From Paguma larvata (taxonomy: Eukaryota > Chordata > Mammalia > Carnivora > Viverridae): 64,000 nucleotides of DNA. Position numbers and translations under genes: made by a program. Where the stretch lies: contig CM057830.1 in assembly GCA_030068075.1 (NCBI GenBank), positions 29,234,247 through 29,298,246 on the forward strand, written 5' to 3'. Below are positions 11,718 through 23,721 of this stretch, piece by piece (the first letter of the stretch is position 1; every line of letters starts with the position of its first letter). Below the pieces are notes generated by a model that saw only the letters and a list, made by a program, of their open reading frames with translations, had not been told where the DNA came from and searched no databases.

Positions 11718-12515
11718 TGTAGGGACGGGAGGAAAAATAATATTCCCTCTGCCCTTTTATGTTCTTGGCTGATACCCACTTTAATAAAAGACAGTTTAGG
11801 GGCACCTGGGTGGTTCAGTTGGTTAAGCGGCCGACTTCAGCTCAGGTCATGATCTTGCGGTCTGTGAGTTCGAGCCCCGTGTCGGGCTCTGTGCTGACAG
11901 CTCAGAGCCTGGAGCCTGCTTTGGATTCTGTGTCTCCCTCTCTCTCTACCCTTCTCCTGTTCACACTCTGTCTCTATGTCTCAAAAATAAATAAACGTTA
12001 AAAATTTAAAAAAAATAAATAAAAATAAAATAAAATAAAAGACAGTTTAACAGGAGAAAAACAAGCAGAAGTTTAATAACATGCATACCTCTTGTAAACA
12101 TGGGAAAGACCAAGGAAAAGTGACTAACTTTCCTCAAATAGCCCAAAGCACCACCTTAAATATTTCCAGCCAAATACAAAAGAAGATGCTGAGTGAAGTG
12201 GAGATTGGGATCCAGTTATGGAGGGTTACCAAGAAAAGCACGCAAACCAAGGTAAGATTTGCTATCAGATCTAAGTTGGTGTCTTCTCCATTGATATAAT
12301 TCTCTTGTGATTTAGTGTCTTCTCTTCCTAGTACAGAGAGGAAAACAACTGTACAATCTAAGATTTCCTTTGTAAATGTAAATATCCCTTACCAAATGGT
12401 AACTTTTTCTTGGTTTCCAGAACTCCTCCTATGTCTGCTATTTCTCAAAATAATCAGCTCAAAATAATCCTATGCCAAAGAAGGATATTTGGGGGTGGCA
12501 TATTCTACTACCTTA
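11718..12515 (-). mobile_element. LTR family A', split by a SINE
   Basis: Minus strand reads GGCATATTCTACC-complement start, ATTTAAGGTGGTGC, CATGTTATTAAACTTCTGC, CTCCTGTTAAACTGTC and a CTTCC-type end. The order of blocks is the same as at 2729 and 16086. SINE 11799-12035 lies within the R-U5 part. Confidence 0.78.
11799..12035 (+). mobile_element. CAN SINE inside LTR A'
   Basis: Felid-type SINE with AAATAAATAAACGTT tail and A-rich extension. Flanks carry the duplication aataaaagacagttta on both sides (about 11783-11798 and 12034-12050). Confidence 0.95.
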
Positions 12516-13721
12516 ACAATGTAAAACACCAATAAATGGAAACCCGATAGACTCAAGGAGCACGTGTAAGAGGTGGCAATTCATGCATCTCTTCATAAAT
12601 AAGAGTAACTATGAAGAATAACAAGTTATTATACCAATCCTTCAAGTAAAAAAATAATCTGAAAATAGCAATTAATATGCTTACTCTGGTATGGGCTATA
12701 AACTGTTACAGGACTAAGGCAAATGCTTTAAATTAAAGACACATACCAGTATGTATTTTCTCACAAAAGAGAAAAAAAAATCCTCTTTTATGTTTTCCCT
12801 AACTCCTTCCTACAGCTCCCTTTCTCTGGTTTGCTTAAAGAAACTAGTTGTCAATGTTCTCATTGTTTGAAGTTCATTACCAGGAGTATCCTGTATCTTT
12901 ATGTGGCAAGGGTGCTCAGCTTGAGAGTTTTCTAAGCTATATGCACCATAGTTGTTTGACTTGCCAAACACTGGAGCTATTTGTATGAGAACTAAGAAGT
13001 TCTCAGAAAAGCTTTCCAAGGACAGTGAGAGGCTAGCCAAACAAATGCAATTCAAGAGCGATTGTTCAGAGTCAGAAGGAGTAGAGATTTGAATAGAACT
13101 CCATGTGCATCACATATACTATCCCTGTCCTAGCTTTCTAATCCCTGTAGGAATCCAATGAAGGGACAAGAAAGGGGGAGTGAAAAGTAAAGCTCACTTC
13201 ACTTAAATTCCTGAAAGCCCCAACAGTGTATAAGCAGCCCTGCTCAGTGGCCAGTATAAAGGTCAAGCCAAACTGGAGATAAATTTTATCTGCCCTCACT
13301 TAAGGTAATATTAATGGCAAGGGTTGAATCTACATGGCAAGCAAAATGGAAGGGGATATCAAAGCCCTGATCATTGTAACCCAACCAAACAAGAATTTGT
13401 CTTCCTGATGTGCAGTAATCCAATAAAAAACAGACACTGAACTTTTGCAGTGAAGAAAGATATCAGATCTTTCTGATTTATAGGTGTGGTGCCACCCTGG
13501 AGAACAGGGAGCTAATGCTCAAAAGTCTCAAACTCCCCAATGGCTTATAAGTGAGGGATTTTAAGGGCAAAATTTGGAGCATGGATCTCCTGAGAAGTTG
13601 GGCACCATTGATTGGAGGCCCATGAAGTCATGTTAGCAGATGTTACTTAATAATTTCTGGTGCCACTTTCTCTGGTCTCCCAGAGGTCTATTCCATCTAA
13701 AGAGACTTGGAATCTGAAAAA
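12516..13721. other. Unassigned, perhaps old LTR-like material in the last part
   Basis: No coding frame with a family signature. Part of 13380-13720 has an AATAAA-type signal and short direct similarity of phrasing to LTRs, but I cannot align it to any other copy here. Confidence 0.3.
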
Positions 13722-13736
13722 TACCTTTATTCTTTT

Positions 13737-13951
13737 TTATTTTAGTTTATTTATTTATTTTTGAGAGAGAGAGAGAGCACATGAGTGGGGAAGGTGGAGA
13801 GAGAGAGAGAGAGAGTGAGAGAGAGAGAGAGCAGGCTTTGTGCTATCAGTGCAGAGTCCGACTTGGGGCTGAAACTCATGAACTGTGAGATCATGACCTA
13901 AGCTGAAATCAAGAGTCGAATGCTTAACTAACCGAGCCACCCAGGTGACCC
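13737..13951 (-). mobile_element. CAN SINE with GA-rich tract
   Basis: Minus-strand SINE with two GAGAGA runs. Flanks tacctttattcttt and tatctttattcttt form an imperfect duplication. Confidence 0.92.
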
Positions 13952-13964
13952 TATCTTTATTCTT

Positions 13965-14991
13965 TATGTTAGATATTTCATTAGGTACATTTGGTGATTA
14001 TATATTTAGGGTAGTGCTGATTAACTACTTGTGAGCTAGTGGGGTTGCATTCTTCCATGTTCCTTTGAATGATAAGCAAGCATTCCTGTCTCTTGAGCAT
14101 GGGCCTATGTGTTCCCTGGCTTGTCCAACCATGCCTGGGGATGATATGAACTGACCAAAGGGATGGTGGCTTCATCATGGGTGGGACAGGAGGTTCACAT
14201 CACAACCAGATTACAGGAAGAAAACATGGCAGAACAGAAGTGTAATTAGTCATCAGTACATGCCAGAAGAAAATGGCAGATGCTATGGGGAAAGCTCAAA
14301 GAACAAGAGTAAGACCCCACCAAGTGGAACTGGAAGGAATTTTAAGTCAAAGTAGAAACCCACAATCTTGGATTATAAGAGAAAGGGAGAAAGTAAACAA
14401 GCTCTTTTCTGTGTTATTTATGATACTATTTTTACCACCCTTACTTCTTGTGACTTAGAGGTGAAAAAGCAAAGTTATAATATTAGTGGAATCATGATTT
14501 GAATATGAGTGGGATATCACATAAAGGGGCTGGGGATGGGTAGGATTTAAGGGAACTAGAAAACCAGATTTTAATTTTAAAAAGCAGAATGGTACTGTTG
14601 AAGACTCTTAAGTAGAGAACTAGTCTAGTCTAAGAGCTTTGATTCCATTTCCCAAAACAAATAATTACAGCAATGTTGATTCATCTGAAGTATACGGAGG
14701 CACAGAAATATTTTCAGTTTCTGTACTTTTGTTTGTTTCTATACTTTTAAAAAGTAACTTTGAAGGAAATGATTCCTTGGAAAGAAATTTATTGTTGCAG
14801 TTTTTAGTGTGAAAGATGATTGATCTATTTTTCAAAATCCTAAAGTGAGTATAAGTATATGCTAAAAATAAAATTAATGTCCAAGTTGTTTAGCTATGGC
14901 AATTCTACTGAGAATAGTGAGAAAGGGAGTCACACAGGTCTCTCCATCCTAACTTTAGGTTGTATTCTTGCCTTGCCTTCACTATGGTAAA
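13965..14991. other. Unassigned
   Basis: No recognised repeat. Open frames of 60-65 codons lack any signature and look random. Confidence 0.35.
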
Positions 14992-15508
14992 CAGTATGGG
15001 AGCCGAGGTCAGGCTTACCCCAAGATGAGCTGCTTTGCCATGAAGATAATTTTGACTTAAAAGCAATTGAAACCCAGCAGATTCAGGAAAAGCTTTTTAC
15101 CTCTTCCCTTCAACTGCCTAAATTTACATTGGAAAGGGTAGCCTGTACCAAGAAGAGCTATTAACAGAGATTCGTCTTTACCTAAGAAACTTACCTGTGT
15201 AACAGGGAAACCTTTGTATTCCAAGCACCCCCTCTCACCTTCCTGCTAATGATCTTCTTCTCCTTTGTATCCCCAGATCCCAAAACCTTTTCTTAGCTCC
15301 GGATATCACATAAGTCTCAGGTTACCTCACTCTCTCTGGAATTTCCATGTCTGTGTGGATTTGCTATATATATGAAACTAAATTTTATTTTCTCCATACA
15401 TATGAAACTAGATTTTATTTTCTCCTGTCAATCTGTCTCATGTCAACTTGATTATTAGCCCAGCTAGAAGGATCTTGAAGAACATAGAAGATTTCTTCCT
15501 CCTCAGCA
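14992..15508 (+). mobile_element. Solo LTR, family A, with internal duplication
   Basis: Shows ACCCCAAGATGAGCTGC, TTGACTTAAAAGCAATTGAA, CTATTAACAGAGATTCGTC, GGAATTTCCATGTCTGTGTGG and CTCCTGTCAATCTGTCTCATG, in family order. A 30-base segment at 15366-15395 is repeated at 15396-15425. Start is approximate. Confidence 0.8.
15366..15425. repeat. 30-base tandem duplication in LTR A
   Basis: Two adjacent copies differing at two positions, each containing GAAACTA-ATTTTATTTTCTCC. They lie in the part of the LTR equivalent to the CTATTAAATTTGATT block of other copies. Confidence 0.9.
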
Positions 15509-16085
15509 CTGACATAGCTCATTATAACAGCTTCCACTAGTGCCCCTGCTATCCTACTCTCCTCTGTCCTATTTCTCCAGCATTTTAATCCTGAAAACAT
15601 ACCATAAATATTTCAGTCTTTTGCTCAAGAATTTGAAATGATAACCTAGTGCTTACCAATCAAGTACAGCAATGAAATGGCTCAATAATTCCTAATTAAA
15701 TTTACTTCCCATTCCTCAGACTCTAATATTTATTACCACCAAGCCCATTGCCAAGTTGCTTCTACATATTCCACTCTTAGGACTGCTTAAAAACTTGCCT
15801 GACTTATTTTTGCCAACTTCCACATCCTGTCCAAACTCCAAACTTTTTGGTAGGTCATCCCCGATAAACTGAACTCTTTCTTCCCTATACTCTCTCTGTC
15901 GTTATGAGAAAATGCCAGACATAATAGCAACTAAGTATGCTGAGTATTTCAATTTATTTTGTTATGCACCAATTTTTTCAAAAACATTTGGGGGAAAAGA
16001 CAAGGACTGTATCTTACACATTTGTTGCAATCTCTGTGAAACCCAATACAGTGCAAACTCCACTAGATTGAAGGGAAACAGAATA
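15509..16085. other. Unassigned, possible old L2-like sequence
   Basis: CTCCACTAGATTG near 16057 recalls the L2 3' end. The match is short and I would not rely on it. Confidence 0.25.
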
Positions 16086-16626
16086 TGTCACCCCAGAATA
16101 TGCCTCTTTTGCATAAGGATTATCATGATCTGATTATTTTTAAGGAACAGCTGACACAGGAGTTGCTCTGAAAACTGAAAAGCCCTTTTGAAGGATACAT
16201 TGACATTTATGTGAGAAATATCTATTTGTAAGGGTGTCCCCCTCTATGTAACAGGAAGAAAAAAATTACTAAATCATTAGAAACTCTTTATCAATGGAGA
16301 AAGCATGGACTTAAGTCTGCAGATAAGCCACACTGTCATTTACTGTGCTTTCCTGGTAACTTCCTATATAACTGGTCTTCCCCCGAGCCCTGAACCCCAC
16401 TTCCCCCCAACATCTTAGTTTGTCATTAGCTGGAAAGCTTTCAAGGTGCTAACTTTGGTAATTTGAGGAGATACTCTATTTTTCTGAGTCTCTCCCATGT
16501 ATACAGGTGGTATACGTGTTATTAAACTTCTGTTTATTTTCTCCTGTTAATCTGTATTTTATTACAGGGAATTCTCATCCAAAAACCTAGAAGGATAGAT
16601 AGAAAATTATTTTTTCCTCCCCTACA
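16086..16626 (+). mobile_element. Solo LTR, family A'
   Basis: TGTCACCCCAGAATATGCC start and CCCCTACA end. Shares GTAAGGGTGTCCCCCTCT, ACTGTGCTTT, GTGTTATTAAACTTCTG and CTCCTGTTAATCTG with 2729-3235. Confidence 0.8.
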
Positions 16627-16639
16627 CATAGGAAATAGT

Positions 16640-16815
16640 TACTGTTCTGGACTGAAAGACCTGGCACTGAACCTTAGCTTCTTTCTTTTAGTAGTGTTAT
16701 GTCTCCAAGTTACAGTTTCCTTGTGACTAAAATGGGCAGAAGAATTATTCTCATCAGGATATAATGTGACACTGTAGGCCTGACAAATAGTGAGTGGTCA
16801 ATAAATGTGCCATTA
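16640..16815 (-). mobile_element. MIR fragment
   Basis: Contains GCACTGAACC, CAAGTTACAGTTTCCTTGTG, AAAATGGG and AATAAATG in the antisense order of a MIR. Diverged. Confidence 0.5.
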
Positions 16816-17404
16816 GCCTATAAAGACATACCGAAAAGCATTTTTGAAGTGTCTTTGGTTCAGCAGTAGGCAAGAAGAGACTTTTATCCCATCCCATCAA
16901 CAACATGCAATATACAAGCTGAGCTGCTGAAAGATGCTATGGGGACAGAATTTGACAGGTGTAAGAGGAATGGAGATGGTTTTATGGATATAATCTGCTA
17001 ACAGCCAACCTGCTCCTTTGAAAATTTTGGTTCTCACACTCAACCCCAGCTTGCCCTGCAAAGTTAGATTCACTAGTAGTAGTTGGGAAAAAGATTTAAA
17101 AGGAATTTGCCGTTCTTCAGGCCAAAGTTGTCAAGAACTGAAACTGAATACAGGAGGTAACATTAGGAATAGACACAGGAATGGAACCAAGAAAGTCAAT
17201 TAAGGAAGAAAGGACAGGATTTTCTATTCCAGAAATATCAGTTAGTATAGCTAACAGATTAGTACTAAGCTAGTGGAAATACTTCTTTTCTTGATTAGAA
17301 AATTTGAAAAGTTTCCCAGAGTATTGTGACTTTCAAGACTTACTCTGTATTCTGGAAATAAAGAACAGAGGTTATAGCAGTCACATAATGGTAATAAAAG
17401 TCGG
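16816..17404. other. Unassigned
   Basis: No gene or repeat recognised. Confidence 0.35.
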
Positions 17405-17632
17405 TATTGTTGAGCTATTGCTCTGCTCCAGGTCTGTGCAATGTCTCTGAATCCATGTAACAGCTCTGAGATGCAGTCACAACTGTTGCCCCCTATTACA
17501 AATGAAGAAACAAGGCTTGACTTAGAGAAGTTTATGACTTTTCTTAAAGTCACATGCTGGTAAATATCAGATCCAGGACTTGATTCTGGGTCAGTCGTAC
17601 TCCAAAGCCCTTGTAATTATTATACTTCCCAT
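17405..17632 (+). mobile_element. MIR
   Basis: Sense MIR: GCTCCAGGTCTGTGCAATG, then AATGAAGAAACAAGGC, then GTCACATGCTGG. Ancient mammalian tRNA-derived SINE. Confidence 0.7.
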
Positions 17633-17679
17633 GTTGCACCAGGTGACTGACTCACATGAAGTGGTACTGCTCCACCCAT

Positions 17680-18243
17680 CATGGTTTTCAGGCTAGATGC
17701 TTGGGTGCTGCATCTGTTTTGAAAGCATAAGCAGCACAATACTTGTATTAGTTGTATTATCAACTTAGGTCCATGTTCTGTTTTGTTCTCTACTCAATTA
17801 TGTTTTACGAACCTCTTAACCTCCTGCATGATCAATCATTAACTTTGCCTTTTTCACTCCTACACCCTGTTTATGCACACACTGTAGAAACCTAATGGGG
17901 ACCAAATGGTAACGCTTGTCTTGAATTCATCTGATATACCTTGATTGTACCAGGTTCCCAACAGTGTCTTGTTTTCCACAAGACTGCATACCTCAAGATT
18001 GTTTCAAACTCCTCACCTCGAGGTTTCAAGAAACCCTTCACCCTCCTCTCGTGTATTCATCTCCTTCCCCAAGTATATAGAAGCTGTCCCTAGGGTCAAC
18101 AGTGTAAAACAGCTTTGGGAATGATCCCCTGTGTTCTCATCGGGCTGCCCTTCTGATGATAACCTTTCTTTGCTTCAAAACCAGTGTCTCAGACATTAGC
18201 TTACTGTGCATTGGATGCACAGACAAGTCTGAGTTTGGTAATA
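17680..18243 (+). mobile_element. Solo LTR, family C
   Basis: About 560 bases matching the reverse complement of 61106-61869 through GATCAATCATTAACTTTGCC, GTAGAAACCTAATGGG, CCTTCTTCCCC-type block, GGAATGA-CCCCTG and AGACATTAGCTTACTG. CTTTCTTTGCTTCAAAACC marks the 3' part. Outer boundaries are approximate. Confidence 0.72.
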
Positions 18244-18324
18244 GTTTCTTCATTTCTTTCAATTTTATCTGTAAGTGACTTTAAAGGCTTTACTTTTATG
18301 CAAATGTTTCATGCAGTGAAAACA

Positions 18325-18575
18325 AAAACAAAGAATATTTATTGAGAGTTACTGTGTGCCAGAGTTAAAGTATTTTTTCACTGTTGTTTGGCTTAATCTT
18401 CACAATCATCCTCCAGTACAGACATCATCATTAAACACCACCCTCATCATCATCATTCACACTTAACAAATGAGGAAACTGATGCACAGAGAGCTAAGTG
18501 TCATTGCCAAGGACTCATTGTCAGTTATTGGTGGCACTAGGATTCAAACCTTGGCAGGCTAGTCACCAAGACTAT
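18325..18575 (+). mobile_element. MIR
   Basis: ATTTATTGAGAGTTACTGTGTGCCAG, ATGAGGAAACTGATGCACAGAGAG and GGCACTAGGATTCAAACC are clear core and 3' MIR landmarks. Confidence 0.88.
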
Positions 18576-18631
18576 AACAGAACACAGAAGGCAAAAATTA
18601 TCTTCCCGGGATTTTGTCTGGTTTTCTGTAG

Positions 18632-18642
18632 GGTTTTTTTTG

Positions 18643-18678
<36 letters not shown>

Positions 18679-18681
18679 TTG
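18632..18681. repeat. (TTTTG)n simple repeat
   Basis: Imperfect T4-5G units, about 50 bases. Confidence 0.92.
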
Positions 18682-18790
18682 CCTTGTTAATTTCAGTCCT
18701 TTATTCCAATCTGTCAGAGGATTTGAATCTTGATTCTTTTATCCATCCATTGTATTTGGTAGCCTGACCAGATTTCCAGGGTCTGAGGTT

Positions 18791-19244
18791 TGTAGAGGCA
18801 AAAAAACAGGCTGTCCCAAAATGGGCTACTTTGGCGTGAACATTATTTCGAGTTAAAAGCAATCCAAACCACCGAGATTCAGAAAAAAACTCTGTATCTC
18901 CCTCTCAACTGCCTGCTTATATGAGGAAGAGAGCTATTAACAGAGATTCCTCTTTACCTAAGAAACTTATCTACACAATGGAGCAACTTTTGTTTTTCAA
19001 ACATCTCCCCTTAGCTTCTTGCTAATGGTCTTTCTACCCTTTATATCCTCAGACCTCTACCCTTCTCTTTAGCTCATATAAGCATCATATTGCCTCTTTT
19101 TGAAATTTCCATGTCTGTATGGATTTCCTGTACATATGCTATTACATTTGATTTCCTCCTGTTAATCTGTCTCATGCCAATTTGATTCTTAGTTTAACTA
19201 GAAGGATCTTGAAGGGTATAGAAAATTCTTCCTCTGCAACAACA
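18791..19244 (+). mobile_element. Solo LTR, family A
   Basis: TGTAGAGGC start aligns with the provirus LTR at 43639. Then TGTCCCAAAATGGGCTACTTT, TATTAACAGAGATTCCTC, ATTTCCATGTCTGTATGG, CTCCTGTTAATCTGTCTCATG and a TGCAACAACA end. 454 bases, complete. Confidence 0.86.
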
Positions 19245-19255
19245 AATTGTGCTTC

Positions 19256-20010
19256 CTTTTGTTCTAGATTTATTGAGGTATAATTGGTAGTTTAAAATCG
19301 TATGCATTTAAGGTGTACAATGTCATGATTTAAAATACATATGTAACCTGGCTGGCTGGCTGAGTCGGTACAGCATGCAACTCTTGATCTCAGCGTTGTG
19401 AGTTTGAGCCACATGTTTGGGGTAGAGTTTACTTTAAAAAAAATTAAAAACCATCTCCTTCTAAATAAAATGCTCTATAGATTTAAAAAAAGTATATGTG
19501 ATTCATGCTTTTTACCAAAAAAAAGTAATAATAATAAAAAAATACATATGTATTGTAAAACAACTACTACCACAATTAAGTTAGTTAATACATCCTGCAA
19601 CTCACGTAATTATCATTTTATTGTGTGTGTGCGTGTGTGTGGTAAGAACACTTAAGATTTATCCTCTTAGGAAATTTCAAGTATATCACACAGTATTATT
19701 AACTATAGTCATCATACCCCCTTACCCCCGCCATTTCCCCTTTCCTGGCAACCACCATTCTACTCTTTACTTTCTAGGAGTTTGACTTTTTTAGATTCTA
19801 CATATACATGAAATCAAATAACTTGTATCTTTCTGTGACTGGCTTATTTCATTTAGTGTATTGTCCTCCAGGTTTATCCATATCGTCACAAGTGGCAGGA
19901 TTTCTTTCTTTTTATGGCTGTATAATATCCCACTATTTATATAAATATATACCAATGTTTTCTTTATTCATTCATCCATAGTCAAACGCTTAGGTTGAAT
20001 TGTATTTTCT
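19256..20010 (-). mobile_element. Old LINE-1 3' region, split by a SINE
   Basis: Antisense L1M-type 3'UTR (TTTATTGAGGTATAATTG, GTATTATTAACTATAGTCATC) followed by the antisense ORF2 end (CATTCATCCATAGTCAAACGC). Strongly diverged. Confidence 0.8.
19347..19536 (+). mobile_element. Older CAN-type SINE
   Basis: TGGCTGAGTCGGTACAGCATG and GAGTTTGAGCCACATGTTTGG are box A and box B areas of a tRNA-Lys-type SINE without the felid middle. Flanks aaatacatatgta on both sides (near 19333 and 19539) mark the insertion. Confidence 0.8.
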
Positions 20011-20529
20011 CTGCCTTGTAACAGAAATGAATTATGAACATTATTAAAGCCAAGATAAAATTCTTTCCTCCTTTTTCTCTACAGACTCCCCCACCAACAC
20101 TCATAGAAATGTACACACAAATTGAACAAGTTACTGGCACACTATATGGTAAAAGTGAATAAGATCTTGGATGATTTATCCTTCACCATGATTGCAAGTT
20201 ATTTTTATTCTATGTTTATACCTAGAGAATTTATTGTATTAGAATCTAACAAACTGGTTGCTAATTGCCTCCAAAATTATTCAGGTGTCAAGATGTTATG
20301 ACATCTTATTTCCTAACATTATAAACATGTATCATATTTGACTTTTCTAGACCTAAATCATCTTCATTGCATCTCCACATATGTCATTAGGTTGTTTCTA
20401 GTATCTCTGCTGATTTGGGCATTTGCTAGACTATCTTAAAATAGAATCAAAACTGGTAATGTTTAGTTTTGAACATATAATGATGTTCAAGTGGGAATTG
20501 CTATGACCTGAATATGTGAACAAACAATA
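20011..20529. other. Unassigned
   Basis: AT-rich, no gene or repeat named. Confidence 0.35.
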
Positions 20530-20741
20530 AATTTTTTTAATTTTTTATTTTATTTTGAGACAGAGAGAGAGAGAGCACGAGCAAGAGAGAGAGGCAGAGG
20601 GAAGAGGAGAGAGAGAATCTTAAGCTGGCTCCATGCTAAGCACAGAACCCACTGTGGGGCTCAATCCCACAATCCTGGGATCAAGACCTGAGCAGAAATC
20701 GAGAGTCAGATGTTCAACTGACTGAGCCACCCAGGCACTCC
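20530..20741 (-). mobile_element. CAN SINE
   Basis: Minus-strand SINE with GAGACAGAGAGAG tail side and GACTGAGCCACCCAGGCAC head. The GCTCAATCCCACAATCCTGGG area marks an older subtype. Confidence 0.9.
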
Positions 20742-20973
20742 ACAAGTAATATGTTTTTATTTTTAAAATCTTTATTTTGAAATAGTTATAGACACACAGG
20801 AAGTTGCAAAAATAATACAAAGGTCTGTGTACCCTTCATCCAGCTTTTCACAATGATAATACCTTACATAATTAAAATACAGTATAAAAACCAAGAAGTT
20901 GACATTGGTACAATGCAGTTAATGACACTACAGATTTATTCAAATTTCACCAGTTTTTATATGCATTGCTTTG

Positions 20974-20974
20974 T

Positions 20975-21012
<38 letters not shown>
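20974..21012. repeat. (GT)n microsatellite
   Basis: About nineteen GT units inside old L1. Confidence 0.95.
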
Positions 21013-21013
<1 letters not shown>

Positions 21014-21213
21014 ATGTATGGCTCTATGCATTTTTCCAAATATATAGATTCATATAATCACCTTAACGATCAAGATAAACAGCTCCATCATCACAAAGAA
21101 TTTCCTTTGTGCTTCCCCTTCTTAGGCCAGTTCCTGTATATGCCCCTAACCCTTGACGACCGTTAATCAGTTCTTCATCTATATAACTTTGTCATTTCAA
21201 GAACGTTATATAT

Positions 21214-21424
21214 TGGGGCGCCTGGGTGGCTTAGTCGGTTGAGCGTCCGACTTCGGCTCAGGTCATGATCTCGCAGTCTGTGAGTTCGAGCCCTGCGTCG
21301 GGCTCTGTGCTGACAGCTCAGAGCCTGGAGCCTGTTTCACATTCTGTGTCTCCCTCTCTCTCTGCCCCTTCCCCACTCATGCTCTGTCTCTCTCTGTCTC
21401 AAAAATAAATAAACATTAAAAAAA
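21214..21424 (+). mobile_element. CAN SINE, well preserved
   Basis: Near-consensus felid SINE. Duplication aagaacgttata / aagaatgttata at 21199-21210 and 21425-21436. Confidence 0.96.
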
Positions 21425-21749
21425 AGAATGTTATATAACTATAACCACACACTATTTAACATTTTCTCTGTGCCTGTTGGCATTTCTGGGCTGTGAACTT
21501 CACTAGCGTCTAATTTGGGATTCATAGAAGGCAAAAAGAAAACCTAAAACCCAAGGGACTCACTGCTGTACTGGTTTTCAAGTCCCAGGGACTCTAGAAA
21601 ATTTACCTCATTCTCCCCAATACTTTGTAAGGTTTTTCTATATTTGTTTTATGTATTATATATAGGGGTTTTAGCTGTATTTAGTAGAAATAAGAGAATG
21701 AAATCCATCCATTTTAACTTTTCCAGAATTGGAAGTCCTAATATGCTGC

Positions 21750-21964
21750 TTTTTTTTTTTTTAACGTTTAGTCATTTTTGAGAAAGAGAGAGAGAGAGAG
21801 CACAAGTGAGGGAGGGACAGAGAGAGGGAGACACAGAATCTGAAGCAGGCTCCAGGCTCTGAGCTGTCAGCACAGAACCTGATGCAGGGCTCGAACCCAC
21901 GAACCGCGAGATCATACCTGAGCTGAAGTCAGACGCTTAACCGACTGAGCCACCCAGTTGCCCC
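21750..21964 (-). mobile_element. CAN SINE
   Basis: Minus-strand felid SINE, TTTTTTTAACGTTTAGTC tail side to ACTGAGCCACCCAGTTGCCC head. Insert lies just before the ERVL-like leader. Confidence 0.94.
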
Positions 21965-22110
21965 CATTTCTATATTCTTTATCTTTCCCTCTTGCTAGCC
22001 AATCCATCACCATCCTGATCCCATTGTTGGCGACTTGTTATGTTACTCTTTCCCTGTTCAAATTATCGTGTTGTTTTTCTCTCTTGGTTGGATCCAGAAT
22101 GATAAACAAT

Positions 22111-22129
22111 TGGTACTAGTAGTGAGTGG
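22111..22129 (+). other. tRNA-Leu-like primer binding site of an ERVL relic
   Basis: TGGTACTAGTAGTGAGTGG resembles the tRNA-Leu primer binding site used by ERVL elements (TGGT-CAG-AGTGGG pattern), with two or three changes. A short ATAAACA, like an LTR end, precedes it. Confidence 0.6.
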
Positions 22130-22900
22130 TCCCAGGAGATAGACTCTCAAAGAGTAAATTTAGGTCAGGGCATGCTTTTGGGCTTGAGAACAGTGCTGAG
22201 CTCCTTGCCAGTGGGAAATGGGATGCTAGTAAAACAGCATGTGATGACCTCATAATTAATCAATTTGATGGTGCTTTGGGAACCCAGGTGGCTGTTGCAC
22301 TTGATTATTATGGCAGTAATGACAACTGAAAGGACCATGATATGGAACAGATTCTTTTGAGTTCAGTTGAGTACTCACAAAGAGAAAATGACAAGCTGAA
22401 GATTGTTAAATCCCAGCTTAACTTATATTCCAAGAATCAAAGTTTCCCTGTCAGTCCTAAAAGAAATTCTTACTTCTAGTAGTTAAAAGGGTGATGCTGC
22501 TGAAAATCAAATGCAAAATTTAAATGTGTGGGTTCCTGAATTACAATGACAGTTAAAGTTGCAGCCTTGCCCAGTTTCTCATGGTCAAGTTTGGGCACTG
22601 ATTAAAAAAGCATGAGATCTAGAAACTTGGAATGAAACTAATTGGTTGGATCCATATGAAACAGACCATTTCAAACTCCAGTCTTGGGCTTTCTAAAGCA
22701 CTCATCACAAAAGCTGTGGACAAGAACCAACAAGCCAGGCCTAAAGATGCCTGTGATAAAAGGCACCATGAACTGCAGACTGTATTTACCTGGAATTCTC
22801 CTCACATTCAGAGGTGTAAACGATCACCTCATAGGATCAGTTCTAGAAACTGATCAGTGGATCAGTGGATACGAAAACTCTGAGAGAGAACATCTCTTGT
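22130..22900 (+). pseudogene. Probable ERVL-like gag relic
   Basis: The sequence after the primer site reads, in changing frames, as Lys/Glu/Leu-rich helical peptides (for example ENDKLKIVKSQLN near 22386-22424) as expected of ERVL gag. Several stops occur within 800 bases. The role in an intact element would be the capsid polyprotein. Here no frame exceeds 75 codons, so it is dead. The family assignment rests mainly on the adjoining primer site. Confidence 0.45.
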
Positions 22901-23430
22901 GAGGAGAAAGGAGGTCTGTCCTCTGTAGGACGAATAGAGGAAGAGACTTGAGGAGAATGGAGAAATGGGAGAAAGGAGTATTGGGGAAGCCCAGGTAGCA
23001 GGGTATTTATAAACCACAGAAAGGATCTATGATGTCAAATAATGTAGGATATTCCATTCGCAGAAAAGACTGAAAAGTGTCCACTGGATTTGCCCTTGGT
23101 GACCTTGCAAGAGTGGTTTGAGTAGAGTGGAGTAGAGTATGGAATGGGTGACCAGGTAAGGATACAGACTGTAATAAATGAACTCAGCTGTAATAAATTA
23201 CTCCCTGTGTGCTTGCACAGTATTTCCTCAGCTGGCAAGGTAAACACTGTAAGCACTTACAGGCCAGAACAAGGTCAGAATGCCTAACAGCAACACAGGC
23301 ATGCAACATAATTCTGGTGTTCTGGCCATAAAAAAGGAGATGATGATGATGATGATGACGATGATGTAGATGTATAAATGCTTGACAGGAAAATAAACAT
23401 TTATCAGTTACTGTTATAGGAGACTGATAA
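22901..23430. other. Unassigned, with (GAT)n
   Basis: No gene. A (GAT)n run of about 30 bases at 23337-23366. Confidence 0.4.
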
Positions 23431-23672
23431 ACTGTTTACTTACAAAATCTGGAAGAGCAACTGAAAATATGCTAGAACCAATCAGAGAAGTGGAGTAAGA
23501 GAACCAGATGCAAGATGAAATGGAAATAAATAATATTAGGCTGTCTTTTACACCAGCAATAACAAATTTAAAAGAATAATGGAAAAATATTCTCACGTAA
23601 ACATAAGGTAAACTTAAATAAGTGGAAAAACATTCTATTTCTTGAGTGGAAAAACTCAATATCTTAAATATG

Positions 23673-23721
23673 TAAGTTTTCCCAAAATTATGTAATATAT
23701 AAGTTTTCCCAAAATTATGTA
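23673..23721. repeat. 27-base-period tandem duplication
   Basis: taagttttcccaaaattatg occurs at 23673 and again at 23700 with only a short AT spacer. A local slippage event within L1. Confidence 0.92.

Larger units (their letters stand above)
20750..21749 (-). mobile_element. Old LINE-1 3' end, split by a SINE
   Basis: Antisense L1M 3' sequence: AGTTGCAAAAATAATACAAAG, TTGACATTGGTACAATGC, TTATTCAAATTTCACCAG, then TAACTTTGTCATTTCAAGAAC, resuming after the SINE with GAATGTTATATAACTATAACC. The end toward 21749 is uncertain. A (GT)n sits at 20974-21012. Confidence 0.75.

Noticed and set aside
21214..21290. tRNA-like box A and box B
   Set aside because: Belongs to the tRNA-derived head of a SINE; no complete cloverleaf or acceptor stem.
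22632..22902. Possible small host gene in two overlapping frames
   Set aside because: Lies downstream of an ERVL-type primer site and shifts frame repeatedly; retroviral relic is the simpler reading.
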